From NCBI RefSeq assembly GCF_026004055.1, contig NZ_BPIJ01000003.1:365696-429695 (forward strand): 64,000 bases of DNA, given 5' to 3'. Of this stretch, positions 1-8,724 are shown piece by piece; the stretch's first letter is position 1, and each line of letters opens with the position of its first letter. The notes beneath the pieces were generated by a model. It saw only the letters and a list, made by a program, of their open reading frames with translations, made no database searches and was not told where the DNA came from. The position numbers and the translations under genes are program-made. The stretch comes from Meiothermus sp. (lineage in GTDB: Bacteria; Deinococcota; Deinococci; Deinococcales; Thermaceae).

Positions 1-825
1 CGGCAAGTGCCCACAACCCGGAATGATGTGCAGTTTAGCACCGGGAATCCAGCCTGCCAGGGTTCGGCCTGCCTCGGCAGGGACTACCCAATCCTGCTCG
101 CCCCACACAATCAGGGTAGGGGCCCTTAGCTGGCCCAACCGGGCCGGGCTGGGATGACCCAGCAACCCTTCCAGGGCCAGCCAACGGAAGGTGGAGAAAA
201 AAGCCCGCCGCTGCTCATCGCTCCAGACCCGATCCCAGACCCGTTCCCGTAAAAACTGGCGATCCTCGGGGGGCAGGACGTCCAGGTTGGCATAGTAGGG
301 CCGCAGGCTTTCGTAGGCAGCGTCCTGTGAGCCCCGGAAACTATTGTAAATTTTTTCGCCCTGGCCCGGAATCAAAAACATAAGCTGCACCCGATTGAGC
401 CTGCTTCGCAGGGGCGGGCCATCCACCAGCACCAGCCGGCCCGCCAGGTCGGGGCGGTGCAGCGCCACCCGCAGGGCCACGGCAGCTCCCATGGAGTTTC
501 CCACCAGCACCGCCTGGGGAATCTTCAGATGCTCCAGTAGCGCGACCACCGTATCGGCAAAAAAGCGAAGGGTGTAGGCCCGTTTGGGGTGGTCGGAACG
601 GCCAAACCCCGGCAGGTCGAGGGCCACCACCCGGCCCTGCCCCGCCAGAAGCGGAAACACCTTGCGCCAACTATCGGCCTCGTCGCCTAGGCCATGAACG
701 AGTAAAAACGTGGGGCCTTGGGACGGAGCAGGCCCCGAGTCGTAGAGGTGTAGCCCAAGCCCATTGACCATAAGCCTGCGCTGGTAGGGTTTGAGATTCT
801 CGGGAACGGTAAATTTGGGTTTCAT
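1..825 (-). CDS. alpha/beta hydrolase, C-terminus cut by window edge
   Basis: Reading from the ATG at 825, the frame is open to base 1, giving 275 residues with no stop, so the C-terminus lies outside the window. The protein begins MKPKFTVPENLKPYQRR and has the alpha/beta-hydrolase layout: LLVHGLGDEADSW (oxyanion-hole HG), the nucleophile elbow GNSMGAA, a late acid in GEQDW and the catalytic histidine in GCGHLP at the edge. There is no signal peptide, so it is probably cytoplasmic. Substrate cannot be read from the sequence; esterases, C-C hydrolases and haloperoxidase-like enzymes share this layout. An M2/M1 repeat composite lies immediately upstream. Confidence 0.85.
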   Translation of the reverse strand, partial: MKPKFTVPENLKPYQRRLMVNGLGLHLYDSGPAPSQGPTFLLVHGLGDEADSWRKVFPLLAGQGRVVALDLPGFGRSDHPKRAYTLRFFADTVVALLEHLKIPQAVLVGNSMGAAVALRVALHRPDLAGRLVLVDGPPLRSRLNRVQLMFLIPGQGEKIYNSFRGSQDAAYESLRPYYANLDVLPPEDRQFLRERVWDRVWSDEQRRAFFSTFRWLALEGLLGHPSPARLGQLRAPTLIVWGEQDWVVPAEAGRTLAGWIPGAKLHIIPGCGHLP

Positions 826-853
826 AGGTTGTTCGCCGATAGTCTATAGCTTA

Positions 854-1458
854 CAGCGCTCTTCACAGACGTGGCCACCCACGAAAACGAGAAGGGACAA
901 GCGTGCCTCACCGAGGTGAGGCACGCTTGTCTGCGTTACGTCTGGGCCAGGTTAGCCACGTTGTGGCTATGGCATAAGCCATTCCCTGGCAGCCGCATGT
1001 TACGCACTGGGGCGTGGGCCACGGGTGCTTGGGTTTCGAGTTTCCCGGCGGCCACTGTTCTGTCCAGGACAAAAGATTCTTAGTGGTCTGGTAACAAAAT
1101 ACGCAGTATGGGGTTTAGCCTTCAGAACGCGCCGTGTCTCGTAAACCTGGGCCTTCGGTGCCTTGCCTGTACGGTCATGCGAAAAGCACCCCACCCCGCT
1201 TCGCCCCTTCCCTCCCCTACTGCGTAGGGGAGGCCAGGTGGGGTGGCTGACCTGGCCCTTCACGCAGCGGATTGAGGGCCTTGCCTGATACCCTCCCCCA
1301 CCCTCCCTACGCGGTAGGGAGGGCGTTTTTAGGCCATCGCGGGGGCCGAAGTGGGATGGAATCTCTACATCGATGTATTCGGTGTGCGGTACAAAACTTC
1401 GGAAATTTAGTTACCAGACCATTAGTCCCCGATGGCTCGATATTTGTGAAGAGTGCTC
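854..1458 (-). mobile_element. M2 MITE-like element, copy 1, carrying a nested M1
   Basis: The ends are inverted repeats: AGCGCTCTTCACA at 855 and TGTGAAGAGTGCTC at 1445-1458. A TA dinucleotide abuts each end (852-853 and 1459-1460). The interior holds strong hairpins, for example GTGCCTCACC paired with GGTGAGGCAC near 903-927. It is interrupted at 1084-1421 by an M1 element. The sequence matches copies at 31973-32222 (uninterrupted) and 60112-60721 (interrupted at the same site). No transposase is encoded. Confidence 0.8.
1084..1421 (+). mobile_element. M1 MITE, copy 1 (nested inside M2)
   Basis: This 338-bp element is bounded by TGGTCTGGTAAC and GTTACCAGACCA. The left flank is CTTAG; the right flank is TTAG, one C short of a perfect CTTAG duplication. 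The interior is nearly identical to four other 338-bp copies in the window and contains GC-rich hairpins (CTCCCCTAC/GTAGGGGAG and CCTCCCTAC/GTAGGGAGG). It has no plausible transposase frame. Confidence 0.85.
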
Positions 1459-1509
1459 TATGGTCTATAGACCCCCAACTTCTCCCCCACGCTTGTACTC
1501 TCCTCATAT

Positions 1510-2160
1510 TCAGATGGCGTCTGCCAGGCGCTTGTAGACTTCGGGCATGACAGGCTTGGCGCCGCCGTCGGCCCAGCTAAAGCGCAGGTCTATCAGATTA
1601 CCAGAGCCCACGCCCATCCCATTGGGGAATAGGGGGGTATAGTCCAGGGTACCCGGGACTTCCTCGCCCCCAAAGGTCTCTCTAAAGCGCTTGACCTCGA
1701 GGGGATGCCCAAAGTGAAAGGCGTAGGTATAGATCCCCTCCTGCCACATAAAGCGCGGCATAAGGGGGGGTTCGGCCAGTTCGCCCCTTCGACGCAAAAA
1801 AATCGAGGCCCGGCCCGGGCGCAGCCTTAGGGTGGCTTCCAACACATCGCCCAGGGCCCCAAAGCTACCCACAAAGGGCCGCACCAGGTCGTAGCCCTGG
1901 ACGTTTTTGACGGTAAGGCCCCCGGCCTGAACAGTATGGCCTCTGGGCGACCTGAACTTGAGCCCCAGCACCTCGCTCCCCATAAAAAAAGTCTGGGCGA
2001 ACCCGCCCCGTTTGAGCAGGCCGTCCAGCCCCCCCGGTAGCTCCACCGGTGGGAACGGCAGAAACAACCCTTCAGGCAGCGCCTCCCAGACTTCCAGGAG
2101 CCTCGTATCGCCGGTGGCGATGAGGTACTGGTCGGCAGCGGAGACCTTCAGAACCGGCAT
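1510..2160 (-). CDS. GlcE-like FAD-binding protein (compact)
   Basis: 216 residues. The segment VKNVQGYDLVRPFVGSFGA followed by LGDVLEATLRLRP is characteristic of the FAD-binding (PCMH-type) subunit of glycolate oxidase, GlcE, in which KNVxGYDL and SFGxLG contact the flavin. GlcE is usually about 350 residues, so this is a shortened version: the N-terminal part is reduced and the C-terminal cap is small. No glcD or glcF homologue is visible nearby, so a complete glycolate oxidase here is not supported. It may instead be a stand-alone flavoprotein or have partners elsewhere. It is followed 23 bp upstream (on its own strand) by a secreted esterase, with no obvious functional link. Confidence 0.7.
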   Translation of the reverse strand: MPVLKVSAADQYLIATGDTRLLEVWEALPEGLFLPFPPVELPGGLDGLLKRGGFAQTFFMGSEVLGLKFRSPRGHTVQAGGLTVKNVQGYDLVRPFVGSFGALGDVLEATLRLRPGRASIFLRRRGELAEPPLMPRFMWQEGIYTYAFHFGHPLEVKRFRETFGGEEVPGTLDYTPLFPNGMGVGSGNLIDLRFSWADGGAKPVMPEVYKRLADAI

Positions 2161-2183
2161 GTCTTTATGCTATTCGCCCCGGC

Positions 2184-3710
2184 CTAGCGGAACAACCCAC
2201 AGCGCAGGGGGTAGGGGTCAGGGATCAGGCCGGGCCGGGTATCAAAGCCCATCGCATAACCGCTCTTTGTCTCGGGCCAGCCCTGCAAATAAGGCTCGCC
2301 GGTGCGGGCAAAGTGGAGCCACTGAGACTGGATTGCTTGGGCCAGGGGCCGGGAACTGTCCAGCGCCTCTGCGGTCAGGAACAAGGCCCACGAGGGCCAG
2401 GTAGTCTCGGTACCAAAGAGCAAGGGCAGTTCAATACCGTGGAAGCTGCCCAAGAAATCCAGTACCGGCGACACCCAGGTCACCAGGTAGCTGTAGGTGG
2501 GGGCGTGGCGGGCCTGGGCGGCCCCGGCAGCCAGCGTGGGGCAGAGCAGGATTCGGTCGGTCTGGAAGTAGGCCCAGGCTTCGGCGGGGGCGGCGTAGCG
2601 GGACTGGTAGAGCTGCCGTGCCCGCTCCCCCTGACCGGGGAGCTTGGCCTCGACCCACTCGGCAAACCCAGCCCAGTCGGAGGGGCCTGCAAGACGCTCA
2701 CCCCAGGTCTCCTGTGCGGTGGCTCCCACAATCAGGGGAATCCCCTGGGCTACCCCTTCGCGCAGGGCTTGCAAAGGTACCTTATTCAGCCAGACCCCAT
2801 CCAGATGGGGCTTCCAGGGCACCTCGGCAAATTCTCCGGCCTCGACCCTTTGCAAGAGCGCCCCGATGCTGCGGTCTTCGGGGGGAAAAAGGCGCTCCAG
2901 AGGAATCCGCCGCAGGCAGGCCAGGTCGCTTGCAGTACAGCCCATCTGGGCGGCCCACCGACTGCCCCAAGCGAAACCTTGCTCGAGGGTTCGCACATAC
3001 GCACACCCGCCCGACTGGAGGATGGCCTTGTGAAAAAGCCCTTTTGCGCTGGGGGTCGCCATCAGCGTGCAGACCGCCATCCCCCCCGCCGACTGCCCAA
3101 AGAGCGTTACGTTGTCCGGATTGCCACCAAAGGCGCCTATATTCCGCTGCACCCAGCGCAGGGCCTCGAGCATGTCCAGAAGCCCGTAATTGCCGGTGGA
3201 GCCGCGGAGGTCTTCGGCCTGCAATGCAGGCAAAGCCAGCCAGCCCAGCGAGCCCAGCCGGTAGTTGAAGCCCACCACCACCACTCCCTGTGCAGCCAGT
3301 GCGGTACCGCCGTAGAGGGGCTCGGCCCAGCTTCCGCCGGTGTAGCTTCCCCCATGCACCCAGACCATCACCGGATAGCCCTCCGATGGAGGTGGCGCCA
3401 GGGGCATCCAGACCCCCAGGTTCAGGCAGTCTTCGCTCTGGGGAGGAATATAGCCACCCAGCCGGGTGGTAAAAACCCCCCGCTGCGGACAGGCCGGGCC
3501 CGGCTCGGTGGCTTTGAAGACCCCCTCGAGCCGCAGCACCGGCACCGGGGCTTTCCAGCGCTCGGCCTGGGCGTAGGGGATGCCCAAAAAGTAGGCCACC
3601 TGGGCTTTTTCGTTGAGGCCCCCCTGCAAGCGCCCTTGGGGTGTAAGCACCCACACCGAATGCCCATAGGCCATGCCCAGCAAGACCGCCAGTGCCCAGA
3701 TCCCGCGCAT
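2184..3710 (-). CDS. secreted type-B carboxylesterase
   Basis: 508 residues from the ATG at 3710, which begins [16 protein letters not shown], a signal peptide; an in-frame TTG five codons earlier would add only RHNT and is less likely. Family features of type-B carboxylesterases/lipases are in order: GIPYAQ near the N-terminus, [12 protein letters not shown], the oxyanion segment [12 protein letters not shown], the nucleophile elbow FGQSAGG with Ser207, and a late [10 protein letters not shown] segment supplying the catalytic His. It would hydrolyse carboxyl esters outside the cytoplasmic membrane. Length is normal for the family. Natural substrate is unknown. Confidence 0.9.
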   Translation of the reverse strand: MRGIWALAVLLGMAYGHSVWVLTPQGRLQGGLNEKAQVAYFLGIPYAQAERWKAPVPVLRLEGVFKATEPGPACPQRGVFTTRLGGYIPPQSEDCLNLGVWMPLAPPPSEGYPVMVWVHGGSYTGGSWAEPLYGGTALAAQGVVVVGFNYRLGSLGWLALPALQAEDLRGSTGNYGLLDMLEALRWVQRNIGAFGGNPDNVTLFGQSAGGMAVCTLMATPSAKGLFHKAILQSGGCAYVRTLEQGFAWGSRWAAQMGCTASDLACLRRIPLERLFPPEDRSIGALLQRVEAGEFAEVPWKPHLDGVWLNKVPLQALREGVAQGIPLIVGATAQETWGERLAGPSDWAGFAEWVEAKLPGQGERARQLYQSRYAAPAEAWAYFQTDRILLCPTLAAGAAQARHAPTYSYLVTWVSPVLDFLGSFHGIELPLLFGTETTWPSWALFLTAEALDSSRPLAQAIQSQWLHFARTGEPYLQGWPETKSGYAMGFDTRPGLIPDPYPLRCGLFR

Positions 3711-3859
3711 GGTATTGTGTCGCAACTATCAGTTTTGAGTTGTGTCTAGCGCTCAAAAATATGGGCCTCAGGCTGAAAGCTCATGGCCCGCCAGGGTGAA
3801 CCTTCCTGCGAGGAACTGAAACCCCAAGCGCCCATCGCTTTTGGCATTCAGCTATTTTC

Positions 3860-4375
3860 TTACCAAAGATACAGCACCGCAATTTTGAAGGGATAGCGGT
3901 CGGAGAGGCCTACCTCGAGGGCCACCGGATCCAAGTAGAGCCGCCCGCCCAGGCCATAGGCCAGGTTGAAGCCCCCCTCGAAGCCCAGCCCCACATAGCC
4001 CGAAATGGCCCCGCCGGGAATCTCGAGGCTGGTCACCGGCCCCAGGTGGAAGCCAAAAAGGCTGCCCGCCGTGTTGAAGCTCAAGTCGACTCCCAGACCC
4101 GCCGAGAGCGAGAGATCGGCTACCGTGAGGGCCGGCAGCAGGTTGGCCTTGAACAGGGCCCAGACTTCCACATTGTCGAAGCTGGTAGGTACGATGACCT
4201 CGAGATCCAGCCCGGTATCGATGCCCAGCGGGCTAAAGGGCAGGCCCATACTCCCCTGCACCATCAACCCACGCCCAACCCCAAACCCCAACCCCACGGT
4301 GTTTTCGGGGTAGGCCGGGGCCTGGGCCAAGGCGAAACCAACCACTAAAGTCAGCAAGGCAACGAGTCGCTTCAT
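3860..4375 (-). CDS. small exported beta-barrel-like protein
   Basis: 171 residues from ATG 4375, chosen because GGAGG sits eight bases upstream and the protein then starts with a clear signal peptide (MKRLVALLTLVVGFALAQA). The mature part alternates hydrophobic and glycine-rich strands (VGLGFGVGRGLMVQGSMG, ISGYVGLGFEGGF) and ends in an aromatic residue (VLYLW), which is usual for outer-membrane barrels. I do not recognise a named family. A TATGAT box at 4397-4402 on the minus strand is a plausible -10. It is divergent from aceA. Confidence 0.75.
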   Translation of the reverse strand: MKRLVALLTLVVGFALAQAPAYPENTVGLGFGVGRGLMVQGSMGLPFSPLGIDTGLDLEVIVPTSFDNVEVWALFKANLLPALTVADLSLSAGLGVDLSFNTAGSLFGFHLGPVTSLEIPGGAISGYVGLGFEGGFNLAYGLGGRLYLDPVALEVGLSDRYPFKIAVLYLW

Positions 4376-4672
4376 GGTTCCTCCAAAATCTGCCCCATCA
4401 TAACAGGGCCTCATCAGAGAAGCAGTACCCCGCCCTACGGGGCTACCGAATCCAGGGTTTGGCTCGAGCGGCCAGACCAGAAGAGCCGTAAGAGCCTACG
4501 GGGTTCTTGGCGCCTCGCTGCGCATACTTGAAACCGGCTATCTACACAGTTGTGTAATATTTTTTGTGTGTAGCGATATAAAAAGTACACGTTTTCGCAA
4601 GTGTTGCTTACCAGGATATACACGCATCGGAAGTCTGCTGTTCAGGCCATACTCAAAACAGGAGGATTTACT
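4376..4672. promoter_or_regulatory. divergent promoter region of 3860-4375 gene and aceA
   Basis: This 297-bp gap contains a minus-strand TATGAT (-10) at 4397-4402, an AT-rich stretch at 4550-4590, and a perfect inverted repeat TACACA-GT-TGTGTA at 4543-4556 that could be an operator for aceA. TTGAAA at 4528-4533 with TGTAAT 19 bp further is a possible aceA promoter. GGAGG at 4661-4665 is the aceA ribosome-binding site. Assignment of individual boxes is tentative. Confidence 0.4.
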
Positions 4673-5968
4673 ATGTCTAAACTGACCCCCGAGATGAAGC
4701 TGGAAGCCGATAAGCTGCGCCGTGAATGGGAAACCAACCCTCGCTGGAAAGGCATCCAACGCGACTATACGCCCGAAGATGTGGTGCGCTTGCGACCTAG
4801 CATTCTGCCCGAGCAGACCCTGGCCAAGGTGGGGGCCGAGCGGCTGTGGGAGCTCTTGCACACCCGCCCCTACGTGAACACCTTTGGGGCCTACACCGGG
4901 GCTCAGGCCGTGCAGATGGTGAAGGCGGGCCTGGAGGCCATCTACCTTTCGGGCTGGCAGGTAGCTGCCGACGCCAACCTGGGCGCCCAGACCTATCCGG
5001 ATCAGTCACTCTACCCCGCCAACTCGGTTCCGGCAGTGGTCAAACGCATCAACAACGCCCTCATGCGGGCCGACCAGATTGAGCGCAGCGAGGGCAAAAC
5101 CGACCGCTACTGGTACGCCCCCATCGTGGCCGACGCCGAGGCCGGGTTTGGCGGCCCCCTGAACGCCTTCGAGCTGATGAAGGGCATGATCGAGGCCGGG
5201 GCCGCGGGGGTGCACTGGGAAGACCAGCTCAGCAGCGAAAAGAAGTGCGGCCACCTGGGGGGCAAGGTGCTGATCCCCACCTCCCAGCACATCCGCACCC
5301 TGAACGCCGCCCGGCTGGCCGCCGACGTGATGGGCGTGCCCAGCGTCATCATCTGCCGCACCGACGCCGAGGCCGCCACCCTGCTCACGAGCGACATTGA
5401 CGAGCGCGATAAGCCCTTTGTGAAGGAGGGCGAGCGCACCCCCGAGGGCTTTTACCGCATTCGCAACGGCCTCGAGGCCTGCATTACCCGTTCGCTGGCC
5501 TACGCCCCCTACGCCGACCTTTTGTGGATGGAGACCAGCACCCCTGACCTGGAAGTGGCCCGCAAGTTCGCCGAGGCCATTCACCGCGAGTTCCCCGGCA
5601 AGATGCTGGCCTACAACTGCTCTCCCAGCTTCAACTGGAAGAAGAACCTCGACGACGAAACCATCGCCAAGTTCCAGCGGGAGCTGGGGGCTATGGGCTA
5701 CAAGTTCCAGTTCATCACCCTGGCCGGCTGGCACAACCTCAACTACCGCACCTTCGAGCTGGCCAAAGGCTACAAGGAGCGCGGCATGAGCGCCTTTGTG
5801 GAGTTGCAGCAGCTCGAGTTCGCCGCCGAAAAGGAGGGCTTCACCGCCGTCAAGCACCAGCGCGAGGTGGGCGCGGGCTACTTCGACGAGGTGCTGATGG
5901 CCATCACCGCCGGACAGGCCTCCACCGCGGCCCTGATAGGCTCCACCGAGGAAGCGCAGTTCCATTGA
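4673..5968 (+). CDS. aceA: isocitrate lyase
   Basis: 431 residues from ATG 4673, preceded by a strong GGAGG; upstream in-frame starts from 4601 lack such a site. It cleaves isocitrate to glyoxylate and succinate, the first step of the glyoxylate shunt. The signature [13 protein letters not shown] is present with catalytic Cys192, together with the Mg-binding DAEAGFGG segment, and the C-terminal lid ends in EEAQFH. Length matches bacterial AceA. Malate synthase is not in the window, so the shunt partner must lie elsewhere. A palindrome upstream suggests repressor control. A C-type hairpin repeat directly follows the stop codon. Confidence 0.97.
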   Translation: MSKLTPEMKLEADKLRREWETNPRWKGIQRDYTPEDVVRLRPSILPEQTLAKVGAERLWELLHTRPYVNTFGAYTGAQAVQMVKAGLEAIYLSGWQVAADANLGAQTYPDQSLYPANSVPAVVKRINNALMRADQIERSEGKTDRYWYAPIVADAEAGFGGPLNAFELMKGMIEAGAAGVHWEDQLSSEKKCGHLGGKVLIPTSQHIRTLNAARLAADVMGVPSVIICRTDAEAATLLTSDIDERDKPFVKEGERTPEGFYRIRNGLEACITRSLAYAPYADLLWMETSTPDLEVARKFAEAIHREFPGKMLAYNCSPSFNWKKNLDDETIAKFQRELGAMGYKFQFITLAGWHNLNYRTFELAKGYKERGMSAFVELQQLEFAAEKEGFTAVKHQREVGAGYFDEVLMAITAGQASTAALIGSTEEAQFH

Positions 5969-5970
5969 TA

Positions 5971-6115
5971 CCGGATTCAAAAAGATACCCTTCAAAACCA
6001 AAAACCCAGAGGCTATCTTTTTGAATCCTAGAGCACACCCCCCCCTGACGGTCGGCGAAAAAAACGTCTCCCTTCCAAGGGGCGGTATCGCCCTCAGCTA
6101 CGCGGATAACTTCGG
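5971..6115 (+). repeat. C-type hairpin repeat, copy 1
   Basis: Perfect 15-bp inverted repeat, GGATTCAAAAAGATA (5973-5987) and TATCTTTTTGAATCC (6014-6028), directly after the aceA stop. The right half, TAGAGCAC, and a downstream block (CCCTTCCAAGG ... CGGATAACTTCGG) recur at 38471-38550; the hairpin recurs inverted at 22147-22211. It may act as a terminator or mRNA-end hairpin. Confidence 0.7.
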
Positions 6116-6118
6116 TCG

Positions 6119-6152
6119 GGTTAGTTCGTCACCGAATGGTGACGAACTAACC
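6119..6152. promoter_or_regulatory. perfect 15-bp inverted repeat with 4-nt loop
   Basis: GGTTAGTTCGTCACC (6119-6133), GAAT, GGTGACGAACTAACC (6138-6152). It is followed by TATGAT at 6160-6165 and a strong hairpin terminator at 6182-6209. It could be an operator or a structured RNA segment; no gene lies between it and the terminator. Confidence 0.6.
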
Positions 6153-6181
6153 GAATCTGGTATGATAGTTCGCAGTTGAAC

Positions 6182-6209
6182 AAACACCCGCCTTTCCCGG
6201 CGGGTGTTT
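6182..6209. terminator. bidirectional intrinsic terminator
   Basis: AAACACCCGCC (6182-6192), six-base loop, GGCGGGTGTTT (6199-6209): an 11-bp perfect stem followed by T-rich sequence in both directions (TTTTGCTTT on plus, TTTGTT on minus). It lies between convergent aceA and the DUF294 gene. Confidence 0.75.
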
Positions 6210-6265
6210 TGCTTTGGTGGCCACCCTTATCTCTACGGTGAATTTGACCATCACCATGGGATCGT

Positions 6266-7969
6266 TTATAGGGTTTGCAGCCGAAACCGCCCCGCCAGCG
6301 CCTGCTGGGCCTGGCGGATGCGCAGAAAAACCTGCCGCAGCACCTGCTCTTCCCGCGGGCTGAGGGAGGACTGGGCCACCCGGTTGGAGGGGGGCTCTCC
6401 CCGCTCCAAGGCCCCAAGCTGGTGCTTGAGGCGCAGGTGGGATAGGAACAGGAAAGCCTCGCTAAGGTCTTCGGCCTCGTCTTTGGGGATGAGCCGGGCT
6501 TCTGCGGCGGCCCGCAGGCGCTCCAGGGTGGAGCGGGCCAGGGAGCCGGCCTCGAGGCCGTACACCCGCGCCAGCGCCACAATGGCGGCAATACCCCCCT
6601 TTTTCAGGTTGACCTGCCCCTCCTCCCAGTGAATGCGCCCCAAAAACCCCAGCGGCGGGGTAAAGACCAGGGCCGAGCGGGCCAGGGCGGTAAGGAAGGG
6701 CCGGCTCTGGGCGGCCTGGCGCAAGAAGCCGTGCAGGGGTTCTAAAGCAAGCCCACCGGCCACCGCGCGGAAGTCCAGGAAAATCTGGGCCTCCAGCAGG
6801 GCGTCCCCCTCGGGGGCCTCGAGCCAGGCCCGGAAGTGGGCCGTCCATTCCGAGAGCGAGTGGGCCCAGCGGTCGGCCGTGTAGCCCCCTGGGCAGGGGG
6901 GAAACCCGGCCTGGGAAAGCTCCTCCAGCACCAGCCGGGCCAGCTCCTGAAAATAGGGGCGGGCCTGGAGATCTTGGTAGGCCAGGGCGTTGTCCTGGTC
7001 GGTGAGCAGGGCCTGCTCGGTGCGGCCCTCGGAGCCCAGGGCCAGCCAGGCGTAGGGGCCGGGGGGCGGGCCTAAGCGGGCCTCGGCCCGGCGCAAGAGG
7101 CTACGGGTCAGGGCATCGTTCAGCAGGCTTACCTGGCGGGTGATGGCCGGCACGCTGAAGCCGGCGGCCACCATCTGCCGCACGATGGCGTAAAGCTGCT
7201 CGCGGTACTCGGCCAGCAGGCCGGCCTCGCCCCGCTCCAGGCGGCGCAGCAGGGCCAGCGGAGTCTGCAACCAGCGGCGCAAAAAGAGCCGGTCGGTGAG
7301 GAGGCCCACCACCCTATCCCCCTCCAGCAGGGGCAGGTGGTGGATGCCCTCGGCCTCCATGTAGGCCAGGGCCTCGTAGAGGGGGGTGTGGGCGGGCAGG
7401 GTGCGGGCCGGGGCGCTGGCCACCGCGAGGGCCGGGGTATCCGGGGGGCGTTCCTCGGCCAGCACCCGGTTGCGCAGGTCGCGGTCGGTGAGGATGGCCA
7501 GGCCGGTTGGGGCCTGCAGGAGGAGGGCGCTCACCCCCGCGTCGCGCATGCGCCGGGCGGCCTGGGCCACGCTGGAATCGGCCTCGAGCCAGACCGCCGC
7601 TTCGGCCACCTCCCCCGCTTGCTGCCCCAGATCGGGCAGGCTCAGGGCCGCAGGCTGCAGCATCCGGAGCCGCTCGGCCAGCCGGGCGCTAAAGAAGAGG
7701 GCCAAGGCGGGCTTTCCCAAGAGGCGGCGGAAGGCTTCCTTGGCAAGCAGCAAGCACTCGGCCTCGCCCTCGGCCCGCACCGTGAGGCTGGGGGGCTGCT
7801 GTCCCAACAGCGAGGGGTAGCCAAAAGCCTCGCCGGGCTCGAGCCAGGCCACCCCCTGCCCGTCCTGCTCGAGGCGCACCGCCCCTCGGTAGACCACGAA
7901 AAGCCCCTCGGCCTCGGGCTGAGCGGGGGAAAGGATGACCTCGCCCGGCGTAAAGCGCACCCGGCGCAA
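6266..7969 (-). CDS. cNMP-binding/CBS/DUF294 nucleotidyltransferase-like sensor protein
   Basis: At least 567 residues. Domain order: a cyclic-nucleotide-binding-like fold (FTPGEVILSPAQPEAEGLFV), paired CBS domains (SVAQAARRMRDAGVSALLL; TPLYEALAYMEAEGIHHLPLL), the DUF294 nucleotidyltransferase-like core (WLALGSEGRTEQALLTDQDN) and the DUF294 C-terminal helical domain. The family is thought to be a signalling or uridylyltransferase-like regulator. The coordinates use TTG 7969, but the frame is open upstream and encodes PPFDALTEADWAGLEGALRR, which belongs to the first domain. The only good upstream site is a CTG at 8065 behind AAGGAGGT, overlapping the amidotransferase gene. It is the last gene of the amine operon and probably senses its state. 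Confidence 0.85.
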   Translation of the reverse strand: MRRVRFTPGEVILSPAQPEAEGLFVVYRGAVRLEQDGQGVAWLEPGEAFGYPSLLGQQPPSLTVRAEGEAECLLLAKEAFRRLLGKPALALFFSARLAERLRMLQPAALSLPDLGQQAGEVAEAAVWLEADSSVAQAARRMRDAGVSALLLQAPTGLAILTDRDLRNRVLAEERPPDTPALAVASAPARTLPAHTPLYEALAYMEAEGIHHLPLLEGDRVVGLLTDRLFLRRWLQTPLALLRRLERGEAGLLAEYREQLYAIVRQMVAAGFSVPAITRQVSLLNDALTRSLLRRAEARLGPPPGPYAWLALGSEGRTEQALLTDQDNALAYQDLQARPYFQELARLVLEELSQAGFPPCPGGYTADRWAHSLSEWTAHFRAWLEAPEGDALLEAQIFLDFRAVAGGLALEPLHGFLRQAAQSRPFLTALARSALVFTPPLGFLGRIHWEEGQVNLKKGGIAAIVALARVYGLEAGSLARSTLERLRAAAEARLIPKDEAEDLSEAFLFLSHLRLKHQLGALERGEPPSNRVAQSSLSPREEQVLRQVFLRIRQAQQALAGRFRLQTL

Positions 7970-8028
7970 AGCCCCCTCGAGGCCCGCCCAGTCGGCCTCG
8001 GTGAGCGCGTCAAAGGGCGGGTACTGGC

Positions 8029-8724
8029 TCAGGAAGGCCCGGTAGCGAGGAAATTCCGAATCCAGCCCGCCACCTCCTTCGCGCTGGGCTCCAGGGCAAA
8101 GCTGGCCTTGGCCTCGGCGTAGCGGGCCTCGCCCACCCGCTCGCGCCGCTGCTCCAGCAGGGCCTCGGCAAAGGCTTTGGGGAACTCCGGGTGGGGCTGC
8201 ATCCCGAGCACATTGGCCCCTACCTGGATAAAAGCGTAGGGGCTGAACGCGCTGCCCCCCAGCACCGCCGCCCCCGGGGGGAGCTGGGTAATCTGATCCT
8301 GGCAGGAGAGGATGAGCCGGACTTCCTCTAGGGGCGGCGCCATCCAGGGGGCCTTTTGGGAAACCGAAAACCGGTGCACCCCCACCCCCCAGCCCCCTGC
8401 CCAGCGCTCCACCTTGCCCCCCAGGGCCTGCCCGATCATCTGGTGTCCGAAGCAGACCCCCACCAATCGGCTCTGGGAGGCCGCCACGGCCTGCACGAAC
8501 GCCTCCAGCGGGGGAATCCAGGGCAAAGGGTCGTAAACCGAGGCGCGGGAGCCCGTAATCAGGTAGCCCGTGAAGTCTTCCACCCGCGCAGGGTAGGCTC
8601 CCTTTCGCACGTCGAAGGGGGTGAGGGGGAGGCCCAAAAGCCGCTCGAACATGGCGGGGTAGTCACCCGCAATGCCCTCCAGGCCCGCTGGGGGCTCATC
8701 GCAGACCAAAACGGCAACCCTCAT
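8029..8724 (-). CDS. class-I glutamine amidotransferase-like amidohydrolase
   Basis: 231 residues. The triad of class-I amidotransferases is intact: Cys91 in GVCFGHQ, and His178 and Glu180 in QPHPEF. There is no synthetase domain, so it acts alone as an amidohydrolase. Beside a GS-like ligase and an aldehyde dehydrogenase, its likely job is hydrolysing a gamma-glutamyl amide, releasing glutamate and the oxidised amine (glycine if the substrate is ethanolamine), as proposed for PuuD- and Streptomyces-type routes. It overlaps the ALDH stop by four bases (ATGA type) and its own 3' end overlaps the probable start of the DUF294 gene, so the three genes look translationally coupled. Other members of the family (GMP synthase-like, GatD-like) cannot be excluded by sequence alone. 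Confidence 0.85.
   Translation of the reverse strand: MRVAVLVCDEPPAGLEGIAGDYPAMFERLLGLPLTPFDVRKGAYPARVEDFTGYLITGSRASVYDPLPWIPPLEAFVQAVAASQSRLVGVCFGHQMIGQALGGKVERWAGGWGVGVHRFSVSQKAPWMAPPLEEVRLILSCQDQITQLPPGAAVLGGSAFSPYAFIQVGANVLGMQPHPEFPKAFAEALLEQRRERVGEARYAEAKASFALEPSAKEVAGWIRNFLATGPS

Noticed and set aside
1000..1263. Conserved small ORF (starting MKGQVSHPTWPPLRSRGG) in all M1 copies as a possible gene
   Set aside because: It spans hairpins and terminal repeats of a short MITE, changes length with the flanks, uses weak start codons and has no recognisable domain. Conservation is explained by the repeat itself.
2313..3749. Plus-strand ORF of 478 codons opposite the carboxylesterase
   Set aside because: The translation is low-complexity and His/Gly/Pro-rich with no domain, while the minus-strand frame has a complete esterase.
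5006..6001. Long minus-strand ORF of 331 codons opposite aceA
   Set aside because: Antisense shadow caused by high GC; aceA is certain by motif and length.
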